Shown one piece after another: positions 24,768 through 34,814 of a stretch of 64,000 bases of DNA (positions are counted from its first letter, which is position 1; each line of letters begins with the position of its first letter). Position numbers and translations under genes: made by a program. The stretch spans positions 1,550,001 through 1,614,000 of the forward strand of contig NZ_JAPEPW010000002.1 in the NCBI RefSeq assembly GCF_026339955.1, written 5' to 3'. Below the pieces are notes generated by a model. That model was not told where the DNA came from and searched no databases. It saw only the letters and a list, made by a program, of their open reading frames with translations. Source of the DNA: Streptomyces sp. NBC_01549. Its GTDB lineage: Bacteria; Actinomycetota; Actinomycetes; Streptomycetales; Streptomycetaceae.

Positions 24768-27155
24768 GTGACGACACCCCTCGTAGGGTCCATCGAAGGC
24801 AGGATCGCCGAGGAGCTCGGCGTACGGGAGCGGCAGGTCAAGGCCGCCGTCGACTTGCTCGACGGCGGGTCGACGGTGCCCTTCATCGCCCGCTACCGCA
24901 AGGAAGCGACCGAGATGCTCGACGATGCGCAGCTGCGCACCCTCGAGGAGCGGCTGCGCTATCTGCGGGAGCTGGAGGAGCGGCGCACGGCGATCCTCGA
25001 ATCGGTGCGCGAGCAGGGCAAGCTCACCGAGGAGGTCGAGGCGCAGATCCAGGGCGCCGAGACGAAGGCGCGGCTCGAGGACATCTATCTGCCGTTCAAG
25101 CCGAAGCGGCGCACGAAGGCGCAGATCGCGCGCGAGGCGGGCCTGGAACCGCTGGCCGAGGGCCTGCTCGGCGACGCGTCGGTCGACCCGCTCGCCGCCG
25201 CGGCGGCCTTCGTCGACGCCGACAAGGGCGTCGCCGACCCGCAGGCCGCGCTGGACGGCGCCCGGTCGATCCTCACGGAGCGGTTCTCGGAGGACGCCGA
25301 CCTGATCGGCGAGCTGCGCGAGCGCATGTGGGTGCGCGGCCGCCTGGCCGCCAAGGTGCGGGACGGCAAGGAGGAGGCCGGCGCCAAGTTCGCCGACTAC
25401 TTCGACTTCGCCGAGCCCTTCAAGGAGCTGCCCTCGCACCGCGTCCTCGCCATGCTGCGCGGCGAGAAGGAGGAGGTCCTCGACCTCGTCCTGGAACCCG
25501 AGGAGCCCTCCGAGCAGCCCGGTCCCTCCTCGTACGAGGGAATCGTCGCCCACCGCTTCCAGATCGCCGACCGCGGCCGTCCTGCCGACAAGTGGCTCAC
25601 CGACACCGTCCGCTGGGCCTGGCGTACCCGCATCCTGGTGCACCTCGGCATCGACCTGCGTCTTCGGCTGCGTACGGCCGCCGAGGACGAGGCGGTGAAC
25701 GTCTTCGCGGCGAACCTGCGGGACCTGCTGCTCGCCGCCCCGGCGGGCACCCGCGCGACGCTCGGACTCGACCCCGGTTTCCGTACGGGTGTGAAGGTCG
25801 CCGTGGTCGACGCGACCGGCAAGGTCGTCGCGACGGACGTGATCTACCCGCACGTCCCGGCCAACAAGTGGGACGAGGCCATCGCCAAGCTCGCCCGCCT
25901 CGCCAAGGAGCACGCGGTCGAGCTGATCGCGATCGGCAACGGCACGGCATCCCGCGAGACCGACAAGCTCGCCGGTGAACTCATCACCAAGCACCCGGAG
26001 TTGAACCTCACCAAGGTGATGGTGTCCGAGGCGGGGGCGTCGGTGTACTCGGCGTCCGCGTTCGCCTCGCAGGAGCTGCCCGACATGGACGTGTCGCTGC
26101 GCGGCGCCGTCTCCATCGCGCGCCGACTCCAGGACCCCCTCGCGGAGCTGGTGAAGATCGACCCGAAGTCCATCGGTGTCGGGCAGTACCAGCACGACCT
26201 GTCCGAGGTGAAGCTCTCCCGGTCTCTGGACGCGGTGGTCGAGGACTGTGTGAACGGCGTGGGCGTGGACGTGAACACGGCGTCCGCCCCGCTGCTCGCC
26301 CGCGTCTCCGGCATCACCTCCGGGCTCGCGGAGAACATCGTGGCGCACCGCGACGCCAACGGCCCCTTCACGTCCCGTACCGCCCTCAAGAAGGTGGCCC
26401 GGCTCGGCCCGAAGGCGTACGAGCAGTGCGCGGGCTTCCTGCGCATCCGGGGCGGGGACGACCCGTTGGACGCGTCCAGCGTGCACCCGGAGGCGTACCC
26501 CGTGGTGCGGCGGATGGTGAAGACGGCGGGCAACGAGGTCGCCTCCCTGATCGGCAACACCGGTGTGCTGCGCTCGCTCAGGCCGACCGACTTCGTGGAC
26601 GAGACGTTCGGTCTGCCGACCGTCACGGACATCCTGAAGGAGCTGGAGAAGCCCGGGCGCGACCCGCGGCCCGCCTTCAAGACGGCCACCTTCAAGGAGG
26701 GCGTCGAGAAGATCTCCGACCTGGCCTCCGGGATGGTGCTCGAAGGGGTCGTCACGAACGTGGCCGCGTTCGGGGCGTTCGTGGACATCGGCGTCCACCA
26801 GGACGGTCTGGTGCATGTCTCGGCGATGTCGAAGACGTTCGTGAAGGACCCGCGCGATGTGGTGAAGCCGGGCGACATCGTCAAGGTGAAGGTGCTCGAG
26901 ATCGACATCCCGCGCAAGCGGATCTCGCTCACCCTGCGGCTCGACGACGAGGCGGCTCCGGCGGATCAGCAGGGTGGGGGTGGGCGTCCGCAGCGGGGTG
27001 GCCGGCCCCCGCAGCAGCGCCAGCAGCAGCGTCAGCCGCGGGGCGGGGCGAGCGGCGGCGGTTCGCGGCAGGCCGCTCCGCCGCCGGCCAACAGTGCGAT
27101 GGCCGACGCCTTGCGGCGGGCGGGGCTTGTAGATCCGAAGAAGGGCCGTCGTTGA
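24768..27155 (+). CDS. tex: Tex-family S1 RNA-binding transcription accessory protein
   Basis: A 795-residue Tex protein. It has the N-terminal Tex domain ([14 protein letters not shown] near residue 45), a YqgF/RuvC-like domain from ~335 ([17 protein letters not shown]), helix-hairpin-helix motifs (~485-570) and an S1 domain near 660-725 ([21 protein letters not shown]). The final ~65 residues are Gly/Gln/Arg-rich and probably disordered, an RNA-binding-like extension beyond the usual ~770 length. It acts in the cytoplasm on nucleic acid, with effects on transcription. The GTG at 24768 was chosen; upstream frame has no conservation signal. Confidence 0.95.
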   Translation: MTTPLVGSIEGRIAEELGVRERQVKAAVDLLDGGSTVPFIARYRKEATEMLDDAQLRTLEERLRYLRELEERRTAILESVREQGKLTEEVEAQIQGAETKARLEDIYLPFKPKRRTKAQIAREAGLEPLAEGLLGDASVDPLAAAAAFVDADKGVADPQAALDGARSILTERFSEDADLIGELRERMWVRGRLAAKVRDGKEEAGAKFADYFDFAEPFKELPSHRVLAMLRGEKEEVLDLVLEPEEPSEQPGPSSYEGIVAHRFQIADRGRPADKWLTDTVRWAWRTRILVHLGIDLRLRLRTAAEDEAVNVFAANLRDLLLAAPAGTRATLGLDPGFRTGVKVAVVDATGKVVATDVIYPHVPANKWDEAIAKLARLAKEHAVELIAIGNGTASRETDKLAGELITKHPELNLTKVMVSEAGASVYSASAFASQELPDMDVSLRGAVSIARRLQDPLAELVKIDPKSIGVGQYQHDLSEVKLSRSLDAVVEDCVNGVGVDVNTASAPLLARVSGITSGLAENIVAHRDANGPFTSRTALKKVARLGPKAYEQCAGFLRIRGGDDPLDASSVHPEAYPVVRRMVKTAGNEVASLIGNTGVLRSLRPTDFVDETFGLPTVTDILKELEKPGRDPRPAFKTATFKEGVEKISDLASGMVLEGVVTNVAAFGAFVDIGVHQDGLVHVSAMSKTFVKDPRDVVKPGDIVKVKVLEIDIPRKRISLTLRLDDEAAPADQQGGGGRPQRGGRPPQQRQQQRQPRGGASGGGSRQAAPPPANSAMADALRRAGLVDPKKGRR

Positions 27156-27179
27156 GCCGCGGGTGAATCGTGGCTGGTC

Positions 27180-27217
27180 GCGCAGTTCCCCGCGCCCCTG
27201 AAGGGGCGCGGGGCTGC
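27180..27217 (+). terminator. GC-rich palindromic repeat acting as probable terminator
   Basis: An 11-bp perfect stem CCCCGCGCCCC/GGGGCGCGGGG with a TGAA loop lies 32 nt after the tex stop; GCAG/CTGC extend it after a small bulge. The left part (27180-27196) is a near copy of a 17-bp sequence found twice more in this window (35389-35405 and 51116-51132). I recognise it as a repeat common between convergent Streptomyces genes. Confidence 0.75.
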
Positions 27218-27268
27218 GCCTACACTCCTAAGCGACCGTAAGGTCGGCTCGCGTGCCATTCCCGAGCG

Positions 27269-28909
27269 TCAGCGTTCCGTCACCTTGCCCGCCGCCACTT
27301 CCAGCCGGCGCGTGGTGTGGACCGCGTCGAGCATCCGGCGGTCGTGGGTCACGAGCAGCAGGGTGCCCTCGTACGAGTCGAGCGCCGACTCCAGCTGTTC
27401 GATCGCGGGAAGGTCGAGGTGGTTGGTCGGCTCGTCGAGGACGAGGAGGTTGACGCCCCGGCCCTGAAGCAGGGCGAGGGCCGAGCGGGTGCGCTCGCCC
27501 GGGGAGAGGGTGGCCGCAGGGCGCAGGACGTGTTCCGCTTTGAGGCCGAACTTGGCCAGCAGGGTGCGCACCTCGGCGGGTTCGGTGTCGGGGACGGCGG
27601 TGCTGAACGCGTCGAGCAGGGACTCGGAGCCGTGGAAGAGCTTGCGGGCCTGGTCGACCTCGCCCACGACCACCCCGGAACCGAGGGTCGCGTGACCGGC
27701 GTCCAGCGGAACCCTGCCGAGCAGGGCGCCGAGCAGGGTCGACTTGCCCGCGCCGTTGGCGCCCGTGACGGCAACCCGGTCCGCCCAGTCGATCTGGAGG
27801 GTCGCGGGGCCGAAGGTGAAATCGCCGCGCCGTACCTCGGCGTCACGCAGGGTGGCGACGACGGCGCCGGAGCGCGGAGCGGCCGCGATCTCCATCCGCA
27901 GCTCCCACTCCTTGCGCGGCTCGTCGACGACGTCCAGGCGCTCGATCATGCGCTGGGTCTGGCGGGCCTTGGACGCCTGCTTCTCGCTGGCCTCGCTGCG
28001 GAACTTGCGGCCGATCTTGTCGTTGTCGTTGTTCGCCTTGCGCCGGGCGTTCTTGACGCCCTTGTCCATCCAGGAGCGCTGCATCTGGGCGCGGCCTTCG
28101 AGGGCGGAGCGCTTGTCGGCGTACTCCTCGTAGTCGTCGCGGGCGTGTCGGCGGGCGGTGTCGCGCTCCTCCAGGTAGGCCTCGTAGCCGCCGCCGTACA
28201 GGGTGATCTGCTGCTGGGCGAGGTCGAGTTCGAGCACCTTGGTGACCGTACGGGTCAGGAACTCGCGGTCGTGGCTGACGACGACGGTGCCCGCGCGCAG
28301 CCCGGAGACGAAGCGTTCGAGCCGCTCCAGGCCCTCCAGGTCCAGGTCGTTGGTGGGCTCGTCGAGGAGGAAGACGTCGTAGCGGGAGAGGAGGAGCGAG
28401 GCGAGTCCGGCGCGGGCCGCCTGGCCGCCGGACAGCGACGTCATCGGCTGGTCGAGGTCGACGCCGAGCCCGAGGGTGTCGGCGACCTCCTCGGCGCGCT
28501 CGTCGAGGTCGGCGCCGCCCAGGTCGAGCCAGCGCTCCAGGCTCTCCGCGTACGCGTCGTCCGCGCCCGGCGCGCCGTCGACGAGTGCCTGCGTCGCCTC
28601 GTCCATCACGCGCTGGGCCTCGGCCACACCGGTGCGCCGGGCCAGGAACTCCCGGACGCTCTCGCCCTCGCGCCGCTCCGGCTCCTGCGGCAGATGGCCG
28701 ACGGTCGCCGACGGCGGGGACAGCCGCAGCTCCCCCTCCTCGGGCGTGAGCAGTCCGGCGAGCATCCGCAGCAGGGTGGACTTGCCCGCGCCGTTGGCAC
28801 CGACGAGTCCGATCACATCGCCGGGCGCGACCACGAGGTCGAGCCCGGAGAAGAGCGAGCGGTCGCCGTGTCCGGCGGCGAGGTTCTTGGCGACGAGAGT
28901 GGCAGTCAT
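27269..28909 (-). CDS. ABC-F family ATPase (ribosome-acting or regulatory)
   Basis: A 546-residue soluble protein with two ABC domains and no membrane segment. First domain: GANGAGKST (~39), TSLSGGQAARAG and FLLDEPTNDLD. Second: GANGAGKST (~380), ATLSPGERTRS and LVLDEPTNHLD. The linker (~240-330) is Arg/Lys-rich and helical, as in ABC-F proteins that enter the ribosomal E site. It may protect ribosomes or act in translation; an antibiotic target cannot be assigned. Convergent with tex across a palindromic terminator. The ATG at 28909 has no clear ribosome-binding site. Confidence 0.9.
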   Translation of the reverse strand: MTATLVAKNLAAGHGDRSLFSGLDLVVAPGDVIGLVGANGAGKSTLLRMLAGLLTPEEGELRLSPPSATVGHLPQEPERREGESVREFLARRTGVAEAQRVMDEATQALVDGAPGADDAYAESLERWLDLGGADLDERAEEVADTLGLGVDLDQPMTSLSGGQAARAGLASLLLSRYDVFLLDEPTNDLDLEGLERLERFVSGLRAGTVVVSHDREFLTRTVTKVLELDLAQQQITLYGGGYEAYLEERDTARRHARDDYEEYADKRSALEGRAQMQRSWMDKGVKNARRKANNDNDKIGRKFRSEASEKQASKARQTQRMIERLDVVDEPRKEWELRMEIAAAPRSGAVVATLRDAEVRRGDFTFGPATLQIDWADRVAVTGANGAGKSTLLGALLGRVPLDAGHATLGSGVVVGEVDQARKLFHGSESLLDAFSTAVPDTEPAEVRTLLAKFGLKAEHVLRPAATLSPGERTRSALALLQGRGVNLLVLDEPTNHLDLPAIEQLESALDSYEGTLLLVTHDRRMLDAVHTTRRLEVAAGKVTER

Positions 28910-28994
28910 CAGGAGGCCGATCCTAACGGCCCGGCCGCCCCGGCTGCGCCCGCGTTTCCGTGCGGGGCCGCACCCCCTGTCCTGTGCGGTCCGC

Positions 28995-30020
28995 TCAGTG
29001 GGCCATCGCCTCCACCAGCACGCTCCCCGAGGTCCGCGCCACGAGGAAGGACTCCCCCTTCACGGCCTTGGCGTCCAGCGCGATCCGGTGTCTGCCCGCC
29101 TCCAGGATCCCGTCGAAGACCTCCCGCGTGTGGGTACGGTACAGGCGGTCGAGGCGGTACGCGGTGATCTGGACCCGGCAGGTGGAGGTGACCTCGATGC
29201 CCGCCTCGCCGTCGGCGGCGACCAGGCGGGTGAGCCGGCGCAGCTCGTGCGGGCCCCGGGCCAGGGCGTGCTCGATCTGGGCGACGAGGAGCGGGATGAT
29301 CGGGGCCAGTCCGTCGACGTAGGCGACCTCGACCCCGGCCCGCTCGAAGGACCGCCGTACGGCCGCGCGCTCCTGCTCGCCGATGGCGCGCCCGAAGGCC
29401 ACCGCGCCGTACTCGCAGAGTTCCTCGGCCGGGACGTCGGTGGCGTCGCGGGTGATGTCGGTGCCGATGCCGATGGCGCGCAGGGCGGCGGCGAGCTTGG
29501 CAAGCACGGCGACCCGGGCGCCGATGAGCAGGACCCGGCGGCGTGCCCCGGGGTCGCTGAGGAGGAGTGAGTTCAGGGCGCTGCGGTACTCGGCGCCGTG
29601 GAAGCGGAACGGCCCTATCCCGTGGTAGCCGTTGAGCTCCAGATCGGCGTGGTCGCCGGTCTGCCAGGCGAAGTCGCGCCACACGTAGTCGTCGGCGGGG
29701 TCGTCCTTCTCGATGACGGCGGTCACGGCACCGCATTCGATGCCCTCGCACTCGGGACAGCCGTAGATCACGTAGCGGCCGTCGTCGAGCGGAGCCTCGA
29801 CCTCCAGGAGGAGGCTTCGGACCTGGGCGGTGAAGATGGCGGGTGGTACGTCGGAGGCGAGCGGGGACACCGCGTCGAGGTCGGAGAGCTGGTACAGCAG
29901 CGGGCGGCCGTCGACGATGAAGTCGACGAAGTCCCGGTGTACTTGGTAGTCACCGTTGGCGAGGACTCCACCGGCACGCATCGCCGGTGCCAGGCCGAAG
30001 GTCGCGTATTCGGCAGACAT
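28995..30020 (-). CDS. Two-domain protein of unknown function
   Basis: A 341-residue protein I cannot name. The N-terminal half (~1-155) holds a conserved-looking Cys motif (YGCPECEGIECGA) and WRDFAWQTGDH, which could bind metal. The second half (~165-280) has a Rossmann-like pattern beginning RRVLLIGARVAVLAKLAAALRAIGI, but lacks a classical GxGxxG. Some databases call similar proteins oxidoreductases. The ATG at 30020 (MSAEYATFG) was chosen over 30062. Divergent from the FAD oxidase with 66 bp between starts, so they may share control. Confidence 0.6.
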   Translation of the reverse strand: MSAEYATFGLAPAMRAGGVLANGDYQVHRDFVDFIVDGRPLLYQLSDLDAVSPLASDVPPAIFTAQVRSLLLEVEAPLDDGRYVIYGCPECEGIECGAVTAVIEKDDPADDYVWRDFAWQTGDHADLELNGYHGIGPFRFHGAEYRSALNSLLLSDPGARRRVLLIGARVAVLAKLAAALRAIGIGTDITRDATDVPAEELCEYGAVAFGRAIGEQERAAVRRSFERAGVEVAYVDGLAPIIPLLVAQIEHALARGPHELRRLTRLVAADGEAGIEVTSTCRVQITAYRLDRLYRTHTREVFDGILEAGRHRIALDAKAVKGESFLVARTSGSVLVEAMAH

Positions 30021-30074
30021 GCTGTGAGTATCCCCAGACTGGGAGTGATGTGAGCACGGCATGACATATTCCGC

Positions 30075-30080
30075 TAACGT
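30075..30080 (+). promoter_or_regulatory. -10 element implying a leaderless oxidase mRNA
   Basis: TAACGT ends 6 nt before the ATG at 30087, so transcription should start at the start codon itself. TGAGCA at 30051-30056 is a possible -35 with an 18-bp spacer. No ribosome-binding site is present, which supports leaderless translation. Confidence 0.5.
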
Positions 30081-30086
30081 CCCGGC

Positions 30087-31061
30087 ATGGACAACGGGCG
30101 CGGCGATGATGTGATCGTGGTCGGCAGCGGTGTCGTCGGGCTGACGACGGCCGTGGTCCTGGCCGAGCGCGGCAGACGGGTACGGGTGTGGTCGCGGGAG
30201 CCCGGCGAGCTGACCACCTCGGCCGTTGCCGGCGCGCTGTGGTGGCCGTACCGCATTCGGCCGAAGGCGCTCGCGGGCGAATGGGCCCTCCAGTCACTCT
30301 CCGTGTACGAGGAGTTGGCGGCCCGGCCGGAGGAGACGGGCGTACGCGTGGTCGAGGGCGTACAGGGTGAGACACGGCTGGACGAGCTGGAGCCGTGGGC
30401 CGCCCGGGTGCCGGGGCTGCGGGCGGCGACGGCCGAGGAGTACGCGGGTACGGGGCTGTGGGCGCGGCTGCCGCTGATCGACATGCCGGTGCATCTGCGG
30501 TGGCTGCGCGAGCGGTTCCTCGAGGCGGGCGGGGTCATCGAGATACGGACGGTGACGGATCTCGCGGAGGTCGAGGCGCCGGTCGTCGTCAACTGCACGG
30601 GGCTGGGCGCCCACTCGCTCGTACCGGATGCGGCAGTACGGCCCGTGCGCGGGCAGCTCGTGATCGTGGAGAACCCGGGGATCCGCACCTGGCTCGTGTC
30701 GACGGACCCGGACGCCGGGACGACCACCTATGTCTTCCCGCACCCGGACCGGCTCGTGCTGGGTGGCACGACCGACGAGGACGACTGGTCGCTCACGCCG
30801 GATCCGGTGGCGGCCGGGGCGATCGTCGAACGGTGTGCGGCGCTGCGGCCGGAGATCGCCGGGGCGCGCGTGCTCGGCCATCGGGTGGGGCTGCGCCCGG
30901 TGCGCGACACGGTCCGGCTGGAGCGCGAAGTACTGCCGGGCGGGCGGGTGTTGGTGCACCACTACGGCCATGGCGGCGCGGGCGTCACGGTGGCCTGGGG
31001 CTGTGCGCGGGAGGCGGCCGGCCTCGCGCTGGGCGAGGAACCGGCCGCCGTGCACCCGTGA
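30087..31061 (+). CDS. FAD-dependent oxidoreductase, D-amino-acid oxidase-like
   Basis: A 324-residue DAO-family flavoprotein. The FAD fold opens with DVIVVGSGVVGLTTAVVLAERG. NCTGLGAHSL and RPVRGQLVIVENP are family segments, and the C-terminal HHYGHGGAGVTVAWGCA closely matches D-amino-acid oxidase. It would oxidise D-amino acids to keto acids, with hydrogen peroxide as by-product. It ends 14 bp from the convergent peptidase gene without a visible terminator. Confidence 0.88.
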   Translation: MDNGRGDDVIVVGSGVVGLTTAVVLAERGRRVRVWSREPGELTTSAVAGALWWPYRIRPKALAGEWALQSLSVYEELAARPEETGVRVVEGVQGETRLDELEPWAARVPGLRAATAEEYAGTGLWARLPLIDMPVHLRWLRERFLEAGGVIEIRTVTDLAEVEAPVVVNCTGLGAHSLVPDAAVRPVRGQLVIVENPGIRTWLVSTDPDAGTTTYVFPHPDRLVLGGTTDEDDWSLTPDPVAAGAIVERCAALRPEIAGARVLGHRVGLRPVRDTVRLEREVLPGGRVLVHHYGHGGAGVTVAWGCAREAAGLALGEEPAAVHP

Positions 31062-31074
31062 GGGCGTCAGTGGA

Positions 31075-33036
31075 TCAGCGGGTCTCCCCCGGCACCCGCC
31101 GGGCACCGCTCGGATCGCGTACGCCGTCGCGGCCGGCCGTGGACGCGGCTGCGGCGGATCCCGCGGTCGCCCTGGCGAAGGCCTCGGCGCCGCCGACGAA
31201 CGGCACGCGGGCCGACGTACGGGACAGGTCCAGGGTGAGGGTCGGAGTGGTCGACGGCGGGTCGATGAGGTCCTTGTCGGTGCCCGCGACGATCAGGGCG
31301 AGCCGGTGGCCCGCCGGGACGACGTGGTCGGTGGCGGCCAGGTCGAGCGTGATCGTGTACGCCTTGCCCGGGGAGAGCGGGACGCCCTTGAGGTCGGAGG
31401 CGTAGTTGCCGAGGTCGGCCCAGCCGCGGCTGAAGACCGTGGCCCCGACGTCGGTCTTCTTCGCCTGGGTGACCTTGTAGCAGGAGCTGTCGCCGGTCGT
31501 GCTCGCACCCCAGCAGGTGCGGTCGGTGAGGGTGGTGATGCCCTCGCCGCCGTCGGCGTAGTCGCGGATGGTGTCCGGGCCCAGGTCGACCAGGACCGCG
31601 GAGAGGTGGGCCGTCGAGGTCGTCGGCGTGGCGGTGACGGTCACCTTGGAGGAACCGGACAGCCGCACGTCCCTGGTCAGCGCCTTGGTGACGAACCCGG
31701 CCTTCCCGGGGGTGGACCGGTCGATGTCCGCGGCCCAGTCGGTCTCGCTCAGCCGCGGGTCGTCGGTGAAGGTCTCGGTTCCGGAGCCCGTACGCAGGCC
31801 GAGGGTGCCGACGCCTGCCTGGGTGCCCGTGCCCGGACGGAGTGTCGTCGTCCGCGTCCCGCGGGGCGGCCAGACGCTGGAGGTGACCCACTGGTCGGGG
31901 TGGCGCTCGATGTCGGCCATGGGCTCGTCGTCGATGCCGTTGTCGTAGCCGAGGAGTTCGTGGTCGAACCAGCGGTGCAGGGTGTCGACCCAGGCGGTGC
32001 GACGGAAGTCGAAGGGGTCGACATGGCCGGTCTGGGAGAGCCAGATCTTGCGCTCGACGCCGTTCTTGGCGAGGGCGCTCCACCACTGGCCGAAGTTCTT
32101 GGTGCGGACGTTGAGGTCCTGCATGCCGTGCACCAGGAAGACGCTCGCCTTGACCTTGCTCGCGTCCTTCACGTAGTCGCGTTCGGTCCAGAACTTGGTC
32201 CAGTCACCGGTGCGCGGCGCCCCGTCGACGAGCTTCTGCTGCACGGCGGCGCACTTGGCGGTGGCCTCGGGGCTGTCGACGTAGCCGGAGAGCCAGTCCG
32301 GGCCCGAGTCGTACAGCGGGGCGCCCTTGGCGAAGTAGTAGTCGTACCAGGAGGAGATGGCGCTGATCGGCACGATGGTCTTCAGGCCCTTGACGCCGGT
32401 CGCGGCGACACCGTTGGCGATGGTGCCGTCCCAGCTCTTGCCGATCATGCCGGTGCTGCCGTTGGTCCAGGTCGCCTTGGCCCGGTCCGCGCCGGTGCGC
32501 GTGGTGTAGCCCTTGGCCCGGCCGTTGAGCCAGTCGATCACGGACTTCGCGGACTGGATGTCGGAGCGGCCGCCGACATCCACACAGCCGTCGGACCGAT
32601 TGGTTCCGGCCAGGTCGACGCCGACGAAGGCGTAGCCGCGCGGCACGAAGTAGTTGTCGTAGAACAGCGGCATCTGGACGACGTTGCCGTTCGCGTCGTA
32701 CGTCTTGAGCTGGCTCTCGTTGCCGCGCCCGCAGCAGGAGTAGTACGGGCTGGCGTCCATGATCACGGGAACCTTGCGGCCCTGCTGGGCGAGTTCGCGG
32801 GGCCGGACGATGTCGACGGCGACGCGGTCGGTCTTCCCGTCGCCGTCGCCGTCGAGGCCGGTGTCCACCCAGACGGATTCGCGGATCGCGTTCTCGTACG
32901 AGTAGACCGGGGTGCTCTCCCGGGGCGCGCCGTGTGCGGCGACGGGGGCGAGGAAGACGGCCATCAGGACGGCGGTGGCCGCCGTCACGAGCGCTCTCCA
33001 GGTCGTGAAGCGCATACGGCGCGCTGGTTTCGGCAT
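31075..33036 (-). CDS. Secreted Xaa-Pro dipeptidyl-peptidase (CocE/NonD family)
   Basis: A 653-residue secreted serine hydrolase. Residues ~1-35 form a signal peptide (basic start with RRMRFTTWR, hydrophobic core, cleavage near AHGAPR). The nucleophile lies in MIGKSWDGTIA (GxSWxG). Later come FLVHGMQDLNV (acid region) and SQTGHVDPFDF (His region), followed by a C-terminal jelly-roll domain typical of the X-Pro group. It removes Xaa-Pro dipeptides outside the cell. The ATG at 33036 gives a sensible signal peptide; ATG 33015 is an alternative. Confidence 0.9.
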   Translation of the reverse strand: MPKPARRMRFTTWRALVTAATAVLMAVFLAPVAAHGAPRESTPVYSYENAIRESVWVDTGLDGDGDGKTDRVAVDIVRPRELAQQGRKVPVIMDASPYYSCCGRGNESQLKTYDANGNVVQMPLFYDNYFVPRGYAFVGVDLAGTNRSDGCVDVGGRSDIQSAKSVIDWLNGRAKGYTTRTGADRAKATWTNGSTGMIGKSWDGTIANGVAATGVKGLKTIVPISAISSWYDYYFAKGAPLYDSGPDWLSGYVDSPEATAKCAAVQQKLVDGAPRTGDWTKFWTERDYVKDASKVKASVFLVHGMQDLNVRTKNFGQWWSALAKNGVERKIWLSQTGHVDPFDFRRTAWVDTLHRWFDHELLGYDNGIDDEPMADIERHPDQWVTSSVWPPRGTRTTTLRPGTGTQAGVGTLGLRTGSGTETFTDDPRLSETDWAADIDRSTPGKAGFVTKALTRDVRLSGSSKVTVTATPTTSTAHLSAVLVDLGPDTIRDYADGGEGITTLTDRTCWGASTTGDSSCYKVTQAKKTDVGATVFSRGWADLGNYASDLKGVPLSPGKAYTITLDLAATDHVVPAGHRLALIVAGTDKDLIDPPSTTPTLTLDLSRTSARVPFVGGAEAFARATAGSAAAASTAGRDGVRDPSGARRVPGETR

Positions 33037-33216
33037 GCGCGGAAGGTACCCCGGCCAACTCCCGTGCAAAAGAGGGTCTGTGGAGGCAGCCAGGCCCGAA
33101 TGGGTCATGTCGGCCGAATGGCGATCGTGTGACAGGAGGGGCGATGGACAGGGTGACGGCACAGGGAGTCAATAGGCTCCGAACCGTCCTCGTTCCCCCA
33201 TGACTTGGAGCTCTCC

Positions 33217-34716
33217 GTGCACCGCAGACTCATCGCCCCGGGCGCTCTCGCCGCCTCTCTCCTGCTGGCGATCCCGGCATCGGCGGCGGACTACACCCCC
33301 GGGGCGCCCGGTATCGGCGACCCCTACTACCCGGCCTACGGCAACGGCGGATACGACGTCTCGCACTACGACCTGCGACTCCAGTACCAGCCCGCGACCG
33401 ACGAGTTGCAGGGAACGGCGACCCTCCTGGCCACCACCACGCAGGATCTCTCACGGTTCGACCTGGACTTCCTGCTCGATGTGAGCGAGGTGCGGGTCAA
33501 CGGGGCGAAGGCCTCGTTCACCCGTTCGGGCCAGCACGAGCTGGAGATCACTCCGGCGACCCCGCTGCCGAAGGGCACACCCGTCACGGTCGTCGTCCGG
33601 TACAGCGGGGTGCCCTCGACGAAGAGCGCGTACGGCTTCTCGACCTGGCACCGCACTCCGGACGGGGCCGTCGCGGCGGACGAGCCCGAGTCGGCCTGGT
33701 GGTGGTTCCCCAGCAACGACCACCCCAGTGACAAGGCCACCTACGACGTCTCGGTAGCCGTGCCGAACGGTACGCAGGCGATCTCCAACGGCACGCTCCA
33801 GTCGACGACTTCACAGCTGGGCTGGACCCGCTACAACTGGCGCTCCAACAGGCCACAGGCGACCTATCTCACCACGCTCGCCATCGGCAGGTTCGACATC
33901 ACGACGGGAAAGACGTCCGACGGCGTCCCCGTCGTCAACGCGTACAGCAAGGACCTCGGCGACAACGACGGGGCCGCGCGGGCGAGCGTCGAGCGGACCG
34001 GGGAGATCGTCGACTGGCTGACCGGCTACTTCGGCCCCTACCCCTTCAGCTCGGTGGGCGGATACGTGCCGAACACCACCACCGGGTACGCGCTGGAGAC
34101 CCAGACCCGCGTGTACTACAGCCCCCGGCAGTTCGCGAACGGCGCCAACACCTCCGTGGCCGTCCATGAGTTGGCGCACCAGTGGTACGGCGACGACGTG
34201 TCCCTTAAGGGCTGGAAGGACATCTGGATCAACGAGGGCTTCGCGCGCTACGCGCAGTGGCTGTGGTCCGAGCACGAGGGCGAGGGGACGGCTCAGGAAC
34301 TCGCGGACTATGTGTACGCCTCGCACCCGGCGGGCGACGCCTTCTGGACGGTCGCGCCCGGTGACCCCGGTCCGGACAACCAGTTCGACATCGCGGTCTA
34401 CGACCGGGGCGCGTTGGCGATCCAGGCACTGCGCAACGAGGTCGGGGACGACACGTTCTTCGCCATCCTGAAGGGGTGGCCCCAGGAGCACGCCTACGGG
34501 AACGCGTCGGTCGGGGACTTCCAGAAGTACGCGGAGAAGGTGTCCGGCACGTCGCTCGCCACGCTCTTCGACACCTGGCTGTTCGAACCGTCGAAGCCGG
34601 CGGCGCCCGCGGCGCGGGGTGCGTCGATCGCGGTGGCCCCGGCCACCACGGGTACCCCGGCGCAACCCAGGTCATGGAAGAAGATCGCGGCGACCGACTC
34701 CGTCCACTCCGGCTGA
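33217..34716 (+). CDS. Secreted M1-family zinc metallopeptidase
   Basis: A 499-residue aminopeptidase-N-like protein with a signal peptide (hydrophobic LAASLLLAIPASA near residue 15). The zinc motif HELAHQW is at residues 317-323 and the third ligand Glu lies in NEGFARY about 18 residues on. It is shorter than full M1 enzymes (~850), ending soon after the catalytic domain with an Ala/Pro-rich tail, as in the bacterial short subgroup. The GTG at 33217 has GGAG 6-7 nt upstream, preferred to the TTG at 33205. It diverges from the dipeptidyl-peptidase gene. Confidence 0.92.
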   Translation: MHRRLIAPGALAASLLLAIPASAADYTPGAPGIGDPYYPAYGNGGYDVSHYDLRLQYQPATDELQGTATLLATTTQDLSRFDLDFLLDVSEVRVNGAKASFTRSGQHELEITPATPLPKGTPVTVVVRYSGVPSTKSAYGFSTWHRTPDGAVAADEPESAWWWFPSNDHPSDKATYDVSVAVPNGTQAISNGTLQSTTSQLGWTRYNWRSNRPQATYLTTLAIGRFDITTGKTSDGVPVVNAYSKDLGDNDGAARASVERTGEIVDWLTGYFGPYPFSSVGGYVPNTTTGYALETQTRVYYSPRQFANGANTSVAVHELAHQWYGDDVSLKGWKDIWINEGFARYAQWLWSEHEGEGTAQELADYVYASHPAGDAFWTVAPGDPGPDNQFDIAVYDRGALAIQALRNEVGDDTFFAILKGWPQEHAYGNASVGDFQKYAEKVSGTSLATLFDTWLFEPSKPAAPAARGASIAVAPATTGTPAQPRSWKKIAATDSVHSG

Positions 34717-34753
34717 ACCGGCACCCACCCCGGGCCCGTGAGCCGGGCCTTCG

Positions 34754-34795
34754 CCCACTCGTCCGCCCTTCTCCCTTTCGGGGCGGGCGAGTGGG
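34754..34795. terminator. Bidirectional terminator between convergent genes
   Basis: A 15-bp stem (CCCACTCGTCCGCCC pairing with GGGCGGGCGAGTGGG, one G-U) encloses a 12-nt pyrimidine-rich loop. It lies between the M1 peptidase stop and the stop of the minus-strand b-subunit-like gene and is symmetric enough to serve both. Confidence 0.8.
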
Positions 34796-34814
34796 GGCCG
34801 TTCCCGTACGGGCG

